From: Ovoidimarina sp038744785
GTDB taxonomy: Bacteria; Pseudomonadota; Alphaproteobacteria; Rhodobacterales; Rhodobacteraceae
Assembly (NCBI GenBank): GCA_038744785.1
Contig: JBCDLX010000008.1
Span: 1-64,000 of the forward strand
Reading direction: 5' to 3'
DNA: 64,000 nt
Both the position numbers and the translations under genes were made by a program. Below are positions 34,332 through 43,347 of the stretch, in pieces. The notes beneath the pieces are model-generated. The model was not told the DNA's origin. It saw only the letters and a program-made list of their open reading frames with translations, and searched no databases. The stretch's first letter is position 1, and every line of letters starts with the position of its first letter.

Positions 34332-34535
34332 TCACACCGGGACGTTGTCCCAAAGATCGTCCAGGTCTCCATCTGGTGCTGGCGGTGGAACCGTCGCGCG
34401 CTGCAACTGGGCAATACGCGACCTGAAATCTTGCTTTAAAATCTCGGCACGATCCGGATTGCGAAGCAGTCGGCTTGCAAACTGGTCGATATCATCGGCG
34501 AACTCAGGACTATTAACGGTTGATTGACTTTTCAT
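34332..34535 (-). CDS. Small hypothetical protein (67 aa)
   Basis: A 67-aa acidic soluble protein with a ribosome site GGGAGG. It has a central helical part (DQFASRLLRNPDRAEILKQDFRSRIAQLQ) and an acidic tail ending DLDDLWDNVPV. No known family comes to mind. It is followed 90 nt later by the DksA-like gene on the same strand, so the two may be co-transcribed. The gap 34536-34718 shows nothing. Confidence 0.55.
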   Translation of the reverse strand: MKSQSTVNSPEFADDIDQFASRLLRNPDRAEILKQDFRSRIAQLQRATVPPPAPDGDLDDLWDNVPV

Positions 34536-34718
34536 GCCGTGGTCCTCCCTTGGGGTGCTTATGTCCCTCACGCGAAGTCATTAACGTGCTTCGATTGCTT
34601 TAGACTATACGATGATTGTGACGAGTTCACGACCGGGGCTGACGCGATGGTACGTATTCAATGGCCCGGTTGGCGAGAAGCTGCCCAGAAAGTGGGCACT
34701 TCCCCACCGAAAGGCCAA

Positions 34719-35042
34719 TCATCCACCGCGATTCGCACAGAACTGTTCGTACAGTGTTCGGATGACCGGCGCGACGCGTTCGTCGTGAAGCCGGTAACGC
34801 ATTTGCCGACCATCGCGTGTCGCGGCGACCAAACCCTCTTCGCGAAGCCGCGCGAGCTGTTGGCTGACATAAGCCTGACCAAGCCCCAACAACACCTCGA
34901 TCTCCCCAACGGTGCGTTCCGATTCAACAAGTTGGCACAAGATCAAAAGCCGTGAAGGGTTTGATAGAGCGCGCAGAACGGCGGCCGCCTCCTCTGCCGC
35001 CAATGCCATTTGGTCTTGCGATATCCGCGCCGGACCTTCCAT
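34719..35042 (-). CDS. bigR: ArsR-family sulfide/persulfide-responsive repressor (BigR/SqrR type)
   Basis: A 107-aa winged-helix repressor. Two cysteines, Cys36 (LLILCQL) and Cys102 (EQFCANR), are 66 residues apart, the same spacing as Cys42/Cys108 of BigR and Cys41/Cys107 of SqrR. In those proteins the pair forms a persulfide bridge that releases DNA. No metal-site CVC motif is present. It diverges from the persulfide dioxygenase operon with a 14-nt perfect palindrome between them. Start set by GAGGGGG. Confidence 0.88.
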   Translation of the reverse strand: MEGPARISQDQMALAAEEAAAVLRALSNPSRLLILCQLVESERTVGEIEVLLGLGQAYVSQQLARLREEGLVAATRDGRQMRYRLHDERVAPVIRTLYEQFCANRGG

Positions 35043-35079
35043 TGTTCCCCCTCGCGAACACAGGTCCGCATCATATATG

Positions 35080-35093
35080 TATATTGCAATATA
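35080..35093. promoter_or_regulatory. Palindromic BigR/SqrR operator
   Basis: TATATTGCAATATA is a perfect 14-nt palindrome within an AT-rich stretch (35072-35096) between the divergent repressor and dioxygenase genes, 38 nt from the repressor start and 42 nt from the dioxygenase start. AT-rich palindromes of this sort are the usual sites of BigR-type repressors. Confidence 0.7.
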
Positions 35094-35135
35094 TAGCTCG
35101 GTGAGTATAACCCGAGTCATTTACAGGAGATACCA

Positions 35136-35999
35136 ATGCGCCCCCGCGTCAAGGCCTTCTTCGACGAAACAACAAATACAATCAGCTACATCGCGCGGGA
35201 GCCCGACGGTTCAGGCGCCGCGATCATCGACAGCGTTCTTGATTTCGATCACGCCAGTGGACGGACCGACACCGCCTCTGCCGACCAAATCATCGACTAC
35301 GTCAGAACCGAAGGGCTGCGGATCGAATGGATTCTTGAAACTCACGTGCATGCCGACCACCTGTCTGCCGCGCCGTATCTGCAGAATAAGCTGGGCGGCA
35401 AGATCGGAATCGGCGAAAAGATCACGGTGGTTCAGCACACCTTCGGCAAAGTGTTTAATGAAGGCACCGAGTTTCAGCGCGATGGGTCGCAGTTCGATTC
35501 ACTGTTTGCTGAAGGCGACAGTTTTCACATCGGTCAGATGCGCGGTGATGTGATGGCAACGCCGGGGCACACGCCGGCGTGCCTGACCTATGTCATCGGC
35601 GACGCGGCCTTTGTGGGCGATACGTTGTTCATGCCCGACTTTGGAACGGCACGCTGTGACTTTCCAGGCGGGTCTGCAGAGGCGCTCTACGGCTCAATCC
35701 AAAAGATCCTGAACCTACCGGACGACACACGCATTTTCGTGGGGCACGACTACAAGGCGCCGGGACGGGCCCATTACGCCTGGGAATCGACGGTGGGCGA
35801 GCAGAAGACCCAGAATGTCCATGTCGGTGGCGGACAACCCGCAGAAGCGTTCGTTGCAATGCGCGAGGCTCGGGACGCCACCCTGCCGATGCCCAAGCTG
35901 ATCGTCCCGTCACTGCAGATAAATATGCGGGCGGGTAACATGCCCGAACCGGACACGCAGGGCGACGTGTTCCTAAAACTGCCTATCAACAAACTCTGA
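35136..35999 (+). CDS. blh: Persulfide dioxygenase, metallo-beta-lactamase fold (Blh/ETHE1 type)
   Basis: A 287-aa cytoplasmic enzyme. The metal motif is THVHADHLSAA, with further ligands in ATPGHTP, FVGDTLF and FVGHDY. TARCDFPGGSAEALY is the ETHE1/PDO-specific loop. It oxidises glutathione persulfide to sulfite. It is the first gene of the operon that diverges from the persulfide-sensing repressor, with two YeeE/YedE proteins and a DUF442 protein after it (9-nt gaps or overlaps). AGGAGA lies upstream of the ATG. Confidence 0.92.
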   Translation: MRPRVKAFFDETTNTISYIAREPDGSGAAIIDSVLDFDHASGRTDTASADQIIDYVRTEGLRIEWILETHVHADHLSAAPYLQNKLGGKIGIGEKITVVQHTFGKVFNEGTEFQRDGSQFDSLFAEGDSFHIGQMRGDVMATPGHTPACLTYVIGDAAFVGDTLFMPDFGTARCDFPGGSAEALYGSIQKILNLPDDTRIFVGHDYKAPGRAHYAWESTVGEQKTQNVHVGGGQPAEAFVAMREARDATLPMPKLIVPSLQINMRAGNMPEPDTQGDVFLKLPINKL

Positions 36000-36008
36000 G
36001 GAAGCGCG

Positions 36009-36434
36009 ATGCCGACCGACTGGCTGTTTGGACTTCTGGGCGGGCTTATGATTGGCTCGGCTGCTGCGCTCTTTCTTCTGATCAACGGTCGGATCATGGG
36101 GGCGTCGGGTCTTTTGGGCGGTCTTGTCGATGGTTCGGGCCTGGCCAACTGGCGAGAGCGCGCTGCGTTCATCGGCGGGCTGGTCGTCGTGCCTGCCGTC
36201 TTGGCTCTTGGGAACGGAGGGGCCGAAACCTATGCAACCACGAACGCGGGCCTTCTGGTCGCCGGTGGTCTTCTGGTAGGCCTCGGCACGCGGATCGGCA
36301 ATGGCTGCACCTCGGGGCACGGGGTTTGCGGTATCTCCCGCCTGTCAGCCAGGGGGATAGCCGCGACACTGGTCTACCTGCTCGCTGGTGCGTTGACGGT
36401 GGCCGCCCTGCGCCACGCCTGGGGGCTGATCTGA
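36009..36434 (+). CDS. YeeE/YedE family transporter half, N-terminal type
   Basis: A 141-aa membrane protein with about four segments. The motif GNGCTSGHGVCGISRLS is the YeeE/YedE (DUF395) signature; its cysteines are used to pass thiosulfate in TsuA. It is half the size of TsuA and pairs with the following gene, with which it overlaps by 3 nt. The pair probably carries a reactive sulfur species across the inner membrane; the direction is not known. Confidence 0.85.
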   Translation: MPTDWLFGLLGGLMIGSAAALFLLINGRIMGASGLLGGLVDGSGLANWRERAAFIGGLVVVPAVLALGNGGAETYATTNAGLLVAGGLLVGLGTRIGNGCTSGHGVCGISRLSARGIAATLVYLLAGALTVAALRHAWGLI

Positions 36435-36865
36435 TGCAGACGGCGTTTGGATTTCTGGCAGGCGGTTTGTTTGGCGCGGGACTATACCTGTCCGGAATGA
36501 CGGACACCCGAAAAGTTCAGGGATGGCTCGATATCTTAGGGGACTGGGATCCGACGTTGGCCTTTGTCCTGGGAAGCGCGATTTTGCCGATGGCGATCGC
36601 GTGGCGCTATGCGAAGAAGGGCGCACCCGCACTTGGCGGCACCTTTCCGGCGCCACCTGAAAAGCGCATCGAAGGGTCGTTGATCATCGGGTCGCTCTTA
36701 TTCGGGGCGGGCTGGGGCCTTGTGGGGCTTTGCCCAGGGCCCGCACTTGCTTCACTGACCTACGGCGGTCTTCCTGGCATGGCGTTCTTGGCCGCTATGG
36801 GTGTCGGAATGCGTGCCGCACCTGTGATACGACAACGGCTGGACGCACGTCTGGCGAACGCCTAG
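36434..36865 (+). CDS. YeeE/YedE family transporter half, C-terminal type
   Basis: A 143-aa membrane protein with about four segments, partner of the preceding gene. Landmarks are GAGLYLSGMTDTRKVQGWLDILGDWDPTLAFV and GAGWGLVGLCPGPAL, where the Cys-Pro-Gly is the second half-channel motif. Together the two subunits mimic one full-length YeeE/TsuA protein. The same split pair follows blh in other BigR operons. Confidence 0.87.
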   Translation: MQTAFGFLAGGLFGAGLYLSGMTDTRKVQGWLDILGDWDPTLAFVLGSAILPMAIAWRYAKKGAPALGGTFPAPPEKRIEGSLIIGSLLFGAGWGLVGLCPGPALASLTYGGLPGMAFLAAMGVGMRAAPVIRQRLDARLANA

Positions 36866-36874
36866 ACCATCAAT

Positions 36875-37309
36875 ATGGACATTCGCCAGATCACGCCTGA
36901 CTTCGCCGCCGCACCACAGATCGAACCCTCCGAAATGTCGGTGCTTGCCGAGCAAGGGTTCAGCACCGTCATCAACAACCGGCCGGACGTAGAGATACCA
37001 CCCCCCCTTCACGCCGAGCAAATGCGCGCCGCCGCCGAAGCTGTTGGGTTGCGATATGTGGAAAATCCGGCCGACACGCGCTCGATGTCGCTCGAAACCG
37101 TTCGCGCTCAGCTTGCTGCAATCGACGCAAGCCCCGGGCCAGTTCTTGCTTACTGTGCGTCAGGCACGCGCTCGACGATCCTCTGGGCTCTTTCCATGGC
37201 AGGACGGATGCCAACGGATGAAATCATCGATGCGGCGGCGACCGGGGGATACGACTTGGCCCCATTCCGTGGGCAGATAGACGGTTTGGCCGCGACCCGC
37301 GACCTCTAG
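36875..37309 (+). CDS. DUF442/TIGR01244 family sulfur-transferase-like protein
   Basis: A 144-aa cytoplasmic protein with a phosphatase/rhodanese-like loop YCASGTRST near residue 95 and the family N-terminus (ITPDFAAAPQIEPSEMSVLAEQGFSTVINNRPD). In BigR systems of plant-associated bacteria this domain is fused to the N-terminus of Blh; here it is a separate protein and the last gene of the operon. The cysteine may carry a persulfide. It converges on the FliM-like gene after 34 nt. Confidence 0.87.
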   Translation: MDIRQITPDFAAAPQIEPSEMSVLAEQGFSTVINNRPDVEIPPPLHAEQMRAAAEAVGLRYVENPADTRSMSLETVRAQLAAIDASPGPVLAYCASGTRSTILWALSMAGRMPTDEIIDAAATGGYDLAPFRGQIDGLAATRDL

Positions 37310-37343
37310 GGCCCGTCTCATGTTGGCTGGCGCAGGAACTGCC

Positions 37344-38336
37344 TTAGTCCGAGATCGTCACATCCAGCGGGGGCAGCCCGTCGATTGCTGGCAGGTCTGC
37401 CATCGACGTCGGAGCTGCGACATGTTCCGACACTGCAGCGGAAGGCACGGGGTGCGAGGCTGCGATGCCGCCAACCGTATGTGTGGGCGCAGGGCGTTCC
37501 GGGCTGCCCTCAACCAGGCGCAGGGCCCGCTGGCCTTGCGATTTTCCAAGCCTTGCAAATCTGACAAACCTTCCGTCTGTGTCCTCCAACTCGACCGCGG
37601 CAAGCGCCTCGGCAGGAATCTCAAGCAAAACACCCGGTTCCAGATCCGAGAGCCAGCGCAGTGGAACCGTTTTACGGTAAAGAACGGCGTGAAGTTCAGC
37701 TTCTACATGTTCGAACGCTTCGCGCGGATCGCGGGGTGGCGTTTCCGCCGCTGCGACGGCCGCACCAAAGGGCGTAACAAGCTGAAGCCGACCAGTGCGG
37801 GCGCCATCGCCCAGAGAGATCACGAGATCCAGCACCCGGTACTCGCCATCGTCGACTGCCATCTTCGCCGCTCGCACATCCCCGATGGGTTCGCCGCTTC
37901 GCCAGCCGCCATGATCCGCCCCGACTGCCGCTTCGAATCCGGCGATCCATGCGTCCACGACATGGCCGACCATAGCTGCGTCGACCGCCGTCGCGGGGCG
38001 TAGTTCCGCTGCCTGCCGCAGAACCCGGCCCAGCGTCTGGACCTCGATCAACCCTGCGCGAAGTTCGGCATCCGCCAGAACCAGACCGCGTGCCGCAGCG
38101 GGACCAGCAAGTCCCATCGACAAAGCGAACATATCCCAATTCGCCAAGACACCGTCGAGATCTGTTTCTGTCATTTCAAGACCCGAAACAGCCGCCACCA
38201 GACCCGCAGCCTGTTCTGATGCCCGCGGCAAAGACATACGCCAGGCCCGCGCATCGGTGACCGCCGCGCCGGAAACAGCGTTCGGAGCCGGTCGAAGCAT
38301 TTGACGCAGGACAGACGGGGCAGAGGCTGTGGGCAT
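37344..38336 (-). CDS. fliM: FliM/FliN-family flagellar motor switch-like protein
   Basis: A 330-aa protein. The C-terminal third has an SpoA domain pattern (PLRWLSDLEPGVLLEIPAEALAAVELEDTDGRFVRFARLG), and the part before fits the CheC-like middle domain of FliM. It ends with a proline-rich tail. FliM is part of the switch ring at the base of the flagellum. The N-terminal CheY-binding LSQxEID peptide is not seen. No other flagellar gene is in the window, so it is isolated. Divergent FliM of Rhodobacterales is the likely identity. Confidence 0.65.
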   Translation of the reverse strand: MPTASAPSVLRQMLRPAPNAVSGAAVTDARAWRMSLPRASEQAAGLVAAVSGLEMTETDLDGVLANWDMFALSMGLAGPAAARGLVLADAELRAGLIEVQTLGRVLRQAAELRPATAVDAAMVGHVVDAWIAGFEAAVGADHGGWRSGEPIGDVRAAKMAVDDGEYRVLDLVISLGDGARTGRLQLVTPFGAAVAAAETPPRDPREAFEHVEAELHAVLYRKTVPLRWLSDLEPGVLLEIPAEALAAVELEDTDGRFVRFARLGKSQGQRALRLVEGSPERPAPTHTVGGIAASHPVPSAAVSEHVAAPTSMADLPAIDGLPPLDVTISD

Positions 38337-38464
38337 TGACGGGTCCGGATCACTAAGGTTCCGACCGTTCCTGCCCCAGCAAGGTTAGGAAATCCCTTAA
38401 GGCGTTTCCATAGAACTCAGATGCGTGGGCAATTTGCGGCGTACATAGGGTCTTGTTGCTAGCC

Positions 38465-41128
38465 TCAGGCCGCTTCCGCCTGCGCTGCAGGCAGCTCGAT
38501 CCGGAATGCGGCTCCGCCCTGCCCCGGAAGGTAATCAATGGACCCGCTCAAACGCGCCATGATCTCGCGGCTGATGGCCAGACCCAGACCGGTTCCGCCA
38601 GCCGCCCTTTGATCGCCCAAACGCGCGAACTTCTCAAAGATCAGGTCCTGGCTGTCTTTCGGAATTCCGGACCCATTGTCGACAAGATCGATCCGCACAC
38701 GGTCCCCCGATTGCAGGACTTCGATCTTCAGCTTCGGATGGTCCGCATCACAATACTTTGCCGCATTCGAGATCACGTTGATCAGGACCTGGGCCAGCCG
38801 GTCGGGGTCAGTATGAACCGCGATCCGTTCATCAGATGCGCGTCGCGCGATCTCGATCTCTTGCGCACCGCTTTCAGCGGCCTGGACGGCCCGATCTAGA
38901 ATTTCGTCCAGCATCGATGTGTCGTAGTCCAGACGGACCTGGCCATTTTCCAGAACGCTGAGGTCAAGAAGATCGTCCAACAGTCGGGTCAGTCGTCGGC
39001 TTTCATCGTGGATAATCGACGAGTACTTCCGACGGTCGGCATCGCTTAGCTCTTTATCTTCCATTAGAATTTCGGAGAAGGCTCGGATCGACGTCATTGG
39101 TGTCCGAAGTTCGTGGCTGATCTGACTGAGAAACCCGTCCTTCTGAATCGACAGTTGGGTCAGTTTCTCGTTGGCATCGCGCAGCTGGCGCGCGGTGCGT
39201 TCAAGTTCCCGGCTTTTGGCTTGCAACTGGGACTGTTGCTCCATCATTTGGGCAGTTTCGTCCGCCACCCGCATAAGATCCTCGACCGAAACAGTCACGC
39301 CACCGGTAATCTGACCCAACATCGCGTGCGCGGTCGCCGCCCCCACAGAGCCTGACAGCTGCCTCTCAAGCCGCTCCAGAAACTCTGGTGTTACGTCTGG
39401 CAAATAACCACCCTTGCCCTGCTCGGCCGCTGCCGCGACAAACAGCGCCTGTGCGTCTGCGGCGCCCAAAATGCGCTGGGCCATCACCAAAAGATCCTCG
39501 GCCTCTACGAAGCTTTGTCCCCAGCCCCGGGCACTGTCGGAATAGCGGTATATATTCACGAATGTCGCGCCTTGAAGGCGTTCCAATGGGCGCGGAAAGC
39601 TCAAGAGTGACCCGATGAAGAAGGCCAGCGTGTTCAATGCAAGGCTCCAGAACACGGCGTGAACCAGCGGATCCATGTCCTGAACACCGAACAGGGCCTG
39701 CGGACGCAAAAGCGCGATGCCGAACGGCCCATCGGCGAGCGTTGCGGCACTTAAAACAGAGCTGGGGCCAAGGCTTGGAAGGTAAAGCGTGTAAAGCCAC
39801 ACCAGAAACCCAACGGCAACGCCTAGACCCGCACCAACCCGCGTTGCGCCGCGCCAAAAAATACCGCCCACCAGCGCAGGCAGCACCTGCGCAACTCCGA
39901 CAAAGGCGATAAGGCCCATCGCTGCCAGCGCGGCCCCTCCGCCCGAAAAGCGGAAGTAAAGATACCCTAGTGCAAGGACACCTGCGATGGACAGGCGGCG
40001 CGACAACAGAACGACGTTTCGCACGTCGCCCGACAGCTTTGCCCCACCGCTTTGCGCGCTGAGCCAGATCGGCAGCACAATATGGTTAGACACCATCGTA
40101 GATAACGCAATCGAGGCCACGATCACCATTGATGTCGCCGCAGAAAACCCGCCCATAAATGCCAGCATCGCAAGGCCTTCCTGACCGAATGCAAGCGGCA
40201 CCGTCAGCACAAAAAGATCGGGGTTGGCCGTTTCGGGCATCACTGCAAGACCGACGGTCGCAATCGGAATGACGAACAGCGAAATTAGAAGAAGATAGGT
40301 CGGTACCGCCCATGACGCCGTCGCCAGGTGACGTTCATCGGAGCTTTCGACCACAAGGACATGAAACATCCGCGGCAAACACAGAAACGCGGCCCCGGCC
40401 AAAAAAGTAAGTGTGACCCAGCGTTCTGCCTGCATTTCCCACCCGCCTATGGGGGACGCATCAAGAATGCGTGTGGCATCCGCGATGCCACCAGCCACGC
40501 CCCAAACGACGAAGACACCAACCGCGCAAAGCGCGACAAGTTTCACCACCGCTTCAACCGCGATGGCGATCACAACGCCATCGTGGCGCTCGTTGACGTC
40601 TAGGTTCCGCGTCCCAAAGATGACCGTGAAGACCGCAAGTCCGATGGCGACCCAAAAGCCAGTCGCCACGGCGTCTCCTTCCGGGGCAAAAACCCCGAAG
40701 GCCAACGTGACCGATTGGAGTTGCAGGGCAATGTAAGGCGTTGTGCCTACGACAGCGAGTATTGTGACCAGAACCCCCATCAGGGTCGACTTACCGTAGC
40801 GCGAAGAGATCATATCCGCGATTGATGTGATCCGTTGGGTGCGCCCGATCCGGACGAGTTTTCGCAGGACAAGCCACCAGCCGATCATAACAATCGTGGG
40901 ACCCAGATAGATCGTCACAAACTCAAGCCCCGACCGAGCAGCGTAGCCGACTGCGCCGTAGAACGTCCACGCTGTGCAATAGATCGAGATCGAAAGCGTA
41001 TAGACTAGCGGGGATCTAAGCCACGCGGTTTTGCCCGCGCGAGCCCGCTTTTCCGTCAGGAACGCCACGAGAAACAGGAAAAGCACATAGGCCAGACACA
41101 CTGCCAAGAGCAGATTGAACGACAGCAT
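38465..41128 (-). CDS. Hybrid Na+/solute symporter-like sensor histidine kinase (CbrA/CrbS type)
   Basis: An 887-aa protein. The first 500 residues have about 13 membrane segments of the SSS/SLC5 type (e.g. YTLSISIYCTAWTFYGAVGYAA). A linker of STAC-like type follows, then a coiled coil and a kinase: His672 in SHELRTPMTS, N-box NVISNAAKYC, G1 DNGSGIP, G2 GGTGLGLA. CbrA and CrbS of this type control carbon use, including acetate metabolism. It is the third gene after a response regulator and a small membrane protein; all overlap by 1-4 nt. Confidence 0.92.
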   Translation of the reverse strand: MLSFNLLLAVCLAYVLFLFLVAFLTEKRARAGKTAWLRSPLVYTLSISIYCTAWTFYGAVGYAARSGLEFVTIYLGPTIVMIGWWLVLRKLVRIGRTQRITSIADMISSRYGKSTLMGVLVTILAVVGTTPYIALQLQSVTLAFGVFAPEGDAVATGFWVAIGLAVFTVIFGTRNLDVNERHDGVVIAIAVEAVVKLVALCAVGVFVVWGVAGGIADATRILDASPIGGWEMQAERWVTLTFLAGAAFLCLPRMFHVLVVESSDERHLATASWAVPTYLLLISLFVIPIATVGLAVMPETANPDLFVLTVPLAFGQEGLAMLAFMGGFSAATSMVIVASIALSTMVSNHIVLPIWLSAQSGGAKLSGDVRNVVLLSRRLSIAGVLALGYLYFRFSGGGAALAAMGLIAFVGVAQVLPALVGGIFWRGATRVGAGLGVAVGFLVWLYTLYLPSLGPSSVLSAATLADGPFGIALLRPQALFGVQDMDPLVHAVFWSLALNTLAFFIGSLLSFPRPLERLQGATFVNIYRYSDSARGWGQSFVEAEDLLVMAQRILGAADAQALFVAAAAEQGKGGYLPDVTPEFLERLERQLSGSVGAATAHAMLGQITGGVTVSVEDLMRVADETAQMMEQQSQLQAKSRELERTARQLRDANEKLTQLSIQKDGFLSQISHELRTPMTSIRAFSEILMEDKELSDADRRKYSSIIHDESRRLTRLLDDLLDLSVLENGQVRLDYDTSMLDEILDRAVQAAESGAQEIEIARRASDERIAVHTDPDRLAQVLINVISNAAKYCDADHPKLKIEVLQSGDRVRIDLVDNGSGIPKDSQDLIFEKFARLGDQRAAGGTGLGLAISREIMARLSGSIDYLPGQGGAAFRIELPAAQAEAA

Positions 41129-41397
41129 CAGTCCGCCCTGTCCGGATCATCCGCCTCGCCGGCCTGAGGATCGACGTCCCGGAGGGGCCTGGCAATCAAG
41201 TACGCCATGACAATCAGGATCGCCCACGCCGCGAACAGGTAAACCAGACCGATGGCTGTGCCTGCCCCGTCGGCCCAGAGCGTAGGCACGACAAAGATGA
41301 AGAACCCAAGGAACGGCAAAAACCGGGCCGCGTCCATTAAACGGCGGCGACGATAGGTCTCGCGCGCGAGAAACATCGGTTCGGGGCGGTCGTTCAC
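41128..41397 (-). CDS. Small two-helix membrane protein of the sensor-kinase operon
   Basis: An 89-aa protein with two membrane segments (AARFLPFLGFFIFVVPTLW and IGLVYLFAAWAILIVMAYLIA), a basic N-terminus and an acidic C-terminus (PQAGEADDPDRAD). It lies between the response regulator (4-nt overlap) and the hybrid kinase (1-nt overlap). Small two-helix proteins often accompany SSS transporters (DUF485, DUF4212); this one is of that form though not clearly of either family. It may form a complex with the transporter part of the kinase. Confidence 0.75.
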   Translation of the reverse strand: MNDRPEPMFLARETYRRRRLMDAARFLPFLGFFIFVVPTLWADGAGTAIGLVYLFAAWAILIVMAYLIARPLRDVDPQAGEADDPDRAD

Positions 41398-41762
41398 TGC
41401 CCCGCCAACTCACGCACCGACGAAAGGACATCGGCGTTTGAAAACGGCTTTGTCATGAACCGGCTGGCGCCCGCGCGTTCCGCCATTTCGCGGTCCTTGT
41501 CCTGGCCGCGGGCCGTCAGCATCAGAACCGGCAGGTCGCGCGTCGTCTCGACGGACCTGAGGTCTGCCAGAATGTCGTAGCCGGAGCGGTTCGGCAGCAT
41601 CACGTCAAGGATCACCAGATCGGGACCACGTTGCGCGACAGCTTCCGTAGCCGTCGCGCCATCCGAATGCACATCGACCGCCCAACCATCCCGCGACAGA
41701 ATGAACCGGATCGCCTCGATGATGTTCGGCTCGTCCTCGATGAGAAGGACCCTCCCTGCCAT
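41394..41762 (-). CDS. Single-domain response regulator
   Basis: A 121-aa receiver domain and nothing more: RVLLIEDEPNI with the acidic pair, phospho-acceptor Asp in DLVILDVMLPNRSG (about residue 53), Thr in LMLTARG and Lys in FMTKPF. There is no DNA-binding output domain, unlike CbrB or CrbR. It is the first gene of the kinase operon, so its partner is probably the hybrid kinase. Signal may pass by phosphotransfer to another protein. Start set by GGGGAGG. Confidence 0.9.
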   Translation of the reverse strand: MAGRVLLIEDEPNIIEAIRFILSRDGWAVDVHSDGATATEAVAQRGPDLVILDVMLPNRSGYDILADLRSVETTRDLPVLMLTARGQDKDREMAERAGASRFMTKPFSNADVLSSVRELAGQ

Positions 41763-41930
41763 GCGAACGTCCTCCCCGATCGTCACATATGCACGCACGA
41801 AAGACTATTGCGGAAGGCGGCGCGCGTGTCAAAAGGGATGGTCCGGAAACGGCATGGTGGCATCGCCAAACGTTGGGCTGCCGAGCTAGTCTAGGTTGCG
41901 GAACGTCCATCAGAATGCCGGGAGGCGCGC

Positions 41931-43259
41931 GTGACCACTTCAGACCGCACCGATCAAGACCACTCGCTCAGATCAGAGGAGATCGCGGCACAGAAGACGG
42001 CGTTCATCGGGCGGACGATCGCCCTGCTTGCGATCGCTCCTATCGTCACCCTTCTGTCGCCATGGCCGGCACCGATCTACACTTTTGTTCTTCTGGCGGC
42101 TTTCATCGTTCTGGGCTGGGGCGCCTGGCGTGTGGCACAGTCCAGACACGGCAGGCTTTGGCATCAATACGCATTCGTGTTTGCCGATTTCGCCCTTCTG
42201 ACATTCACCCTGATCTATCCAAACCCTCTGATCCCGTTCGACTATCCGCCGCAATTTGCATTGCGGTACGGGGCATTCGTCTACTTCTTCGTCATTCTGG
42301 CGGGCCTCGCGTATGTCTATCAGCCAAAGCTTGTGATGTGGGGCGGGGTGTGCGCCGCCCTGACTTGGACCATCGGCGTTGGCTGGCTTGTCAGCCTGCC
42401 GGATTCGGTCTTCATGTGGGTTCAGTCTGACGGCATCAGCGTTGAAACGGCGCTCGCAGCGATGTCGCAGCCGACATACATCGACCTGGGCGTCAGAGTG
42501 CAGGAGCTTGCGGTCTTTCTGATTGCCGCCGGGCTTCTTGCCCTTGCTGTCAGCCGATCACGCAAAATCGCGATCCGGCAGGTCCGTCTTGCACGCGAGC
42601 GGGAGAATCTCGGTCGGTATTTTCCTGAGAAAACAGCCCAGATGCTGGCCGATCGAGCAGATCCCTTTGCAACGCCGATGGAACACAAGGCGGCAGTCCT
42701 TTTTGCCGATCTTGTCGCATTTACTACCTGGTCCGAACAGCATTCGCCGCAGGAAACCATCGCTCTCCTGCGCGAGGTTCACGGGATCCTCGCAGAAGTC
42801 GTCTTTCGCCAAAACGGGACGCTCGACAAGTTCATTGGCGACGGGCTGATGGCAACGTTCGGCACACCTGAACCGACGTCGACAGACGCCTCTGACGCGC
42901 TGGCGGCAATGGTCGCGATGCTGGATGCATTTGAGCACTGGCGATCCAAATCCGGCCCGGTAACAAGTGCTGACATACGTCTGGCGGTCGGCGTCCACTA
43001 TGGTCCGGTGGTGATCGGCAACATCGGCGCCAAAAACCGTCTTGAGTTCGCTGTTCTCGGCGACACCGTGAACGTTGCAAGTCGGTTGGAGGGCGCCACG
43101 CGCCAGATCGGATGCCGTGGCATCGCAAGTGGCGCGCTCGTCGCGGCAGCCAAGTCCGAACTCCACGGCCTAGACCGCCGACCGCTCGAAAGGTTAAGCC
43201 GACACGGAATGATCACGATCCGCGGACGGACCGAGCAGATCGAGGTCTACACGATCTAG
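41931..43259 (+). CDS. Class III adenylate/guanylate cyclase with six-helix membrane anchor
   Basis: A 442-aa protein starting at GTG 41931 (GGGAGG upstream). About six membrane helices cover residues 25-210, then the cyclase domain: AVLFADLVAFTTW (first metal Asp, about 260), DKFIGDGLMATFG (second Asp) and NRLEFAVLGDTVNVASRLE. It makes cAMP in the cytoplasm; a Lys for adenine recognition is seen at GAKNRLEF. Divergent from the response regulator gene over a 168-nt gap and convergent with the MscS gene. Confidence 0.9.
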   Translation: MTTSDRTDQDHSLRSEEIAAQKTAFIGRTIALLAIAPIVTLLSPWPAPIYTFVLLAAFIVLGWGAWRVAQSRHGRLWHQYAFVFADFALLTFTLIYPNPLIPFDYPPQFALRYGAFVYFFVILAGLAYVYQPKLVMWGGVCAALTWTIGVGWLVSLPDSVFMWVQSDGISVETALAAMSQPTYIDLGVRVQELAVFLIAAGLLALAVSRSRKIAIRQVRLARERENLGRYFPEKTAQMLADRADPFATPMEHKAAVLFADLVAFTTWSEQHSPQETIALLREVHGILAEVVFRQNGTLDKFIGDGLMATFGTPEPTSTDASDALAAMVAMLDAFEHWRSKSGPVTSADIRLAVGVHYGPVVIGNIGAKNRLEFAVLGDTVNVASRLEGATRQIGCRGIASGALVAAAKSELHGLDRRPLERLSRHGMITIRGRTEQIEVYTI

Positions 43260-43347
43260 GCGGGGCACCAGCGCGCGGGGCCAACCGGTCGACGGAGCCG
43301 TGCGGGGTCTTTCTGTTGCGACCCACTCAGGCGTCCGGCAGCGTCCC

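Noticed and set aside
34536..34718. Search for a gene or RNA in the gap before the ArsR-type repressor
   Set aside because: No frame with a ribosome site and no strong hairpin seen.
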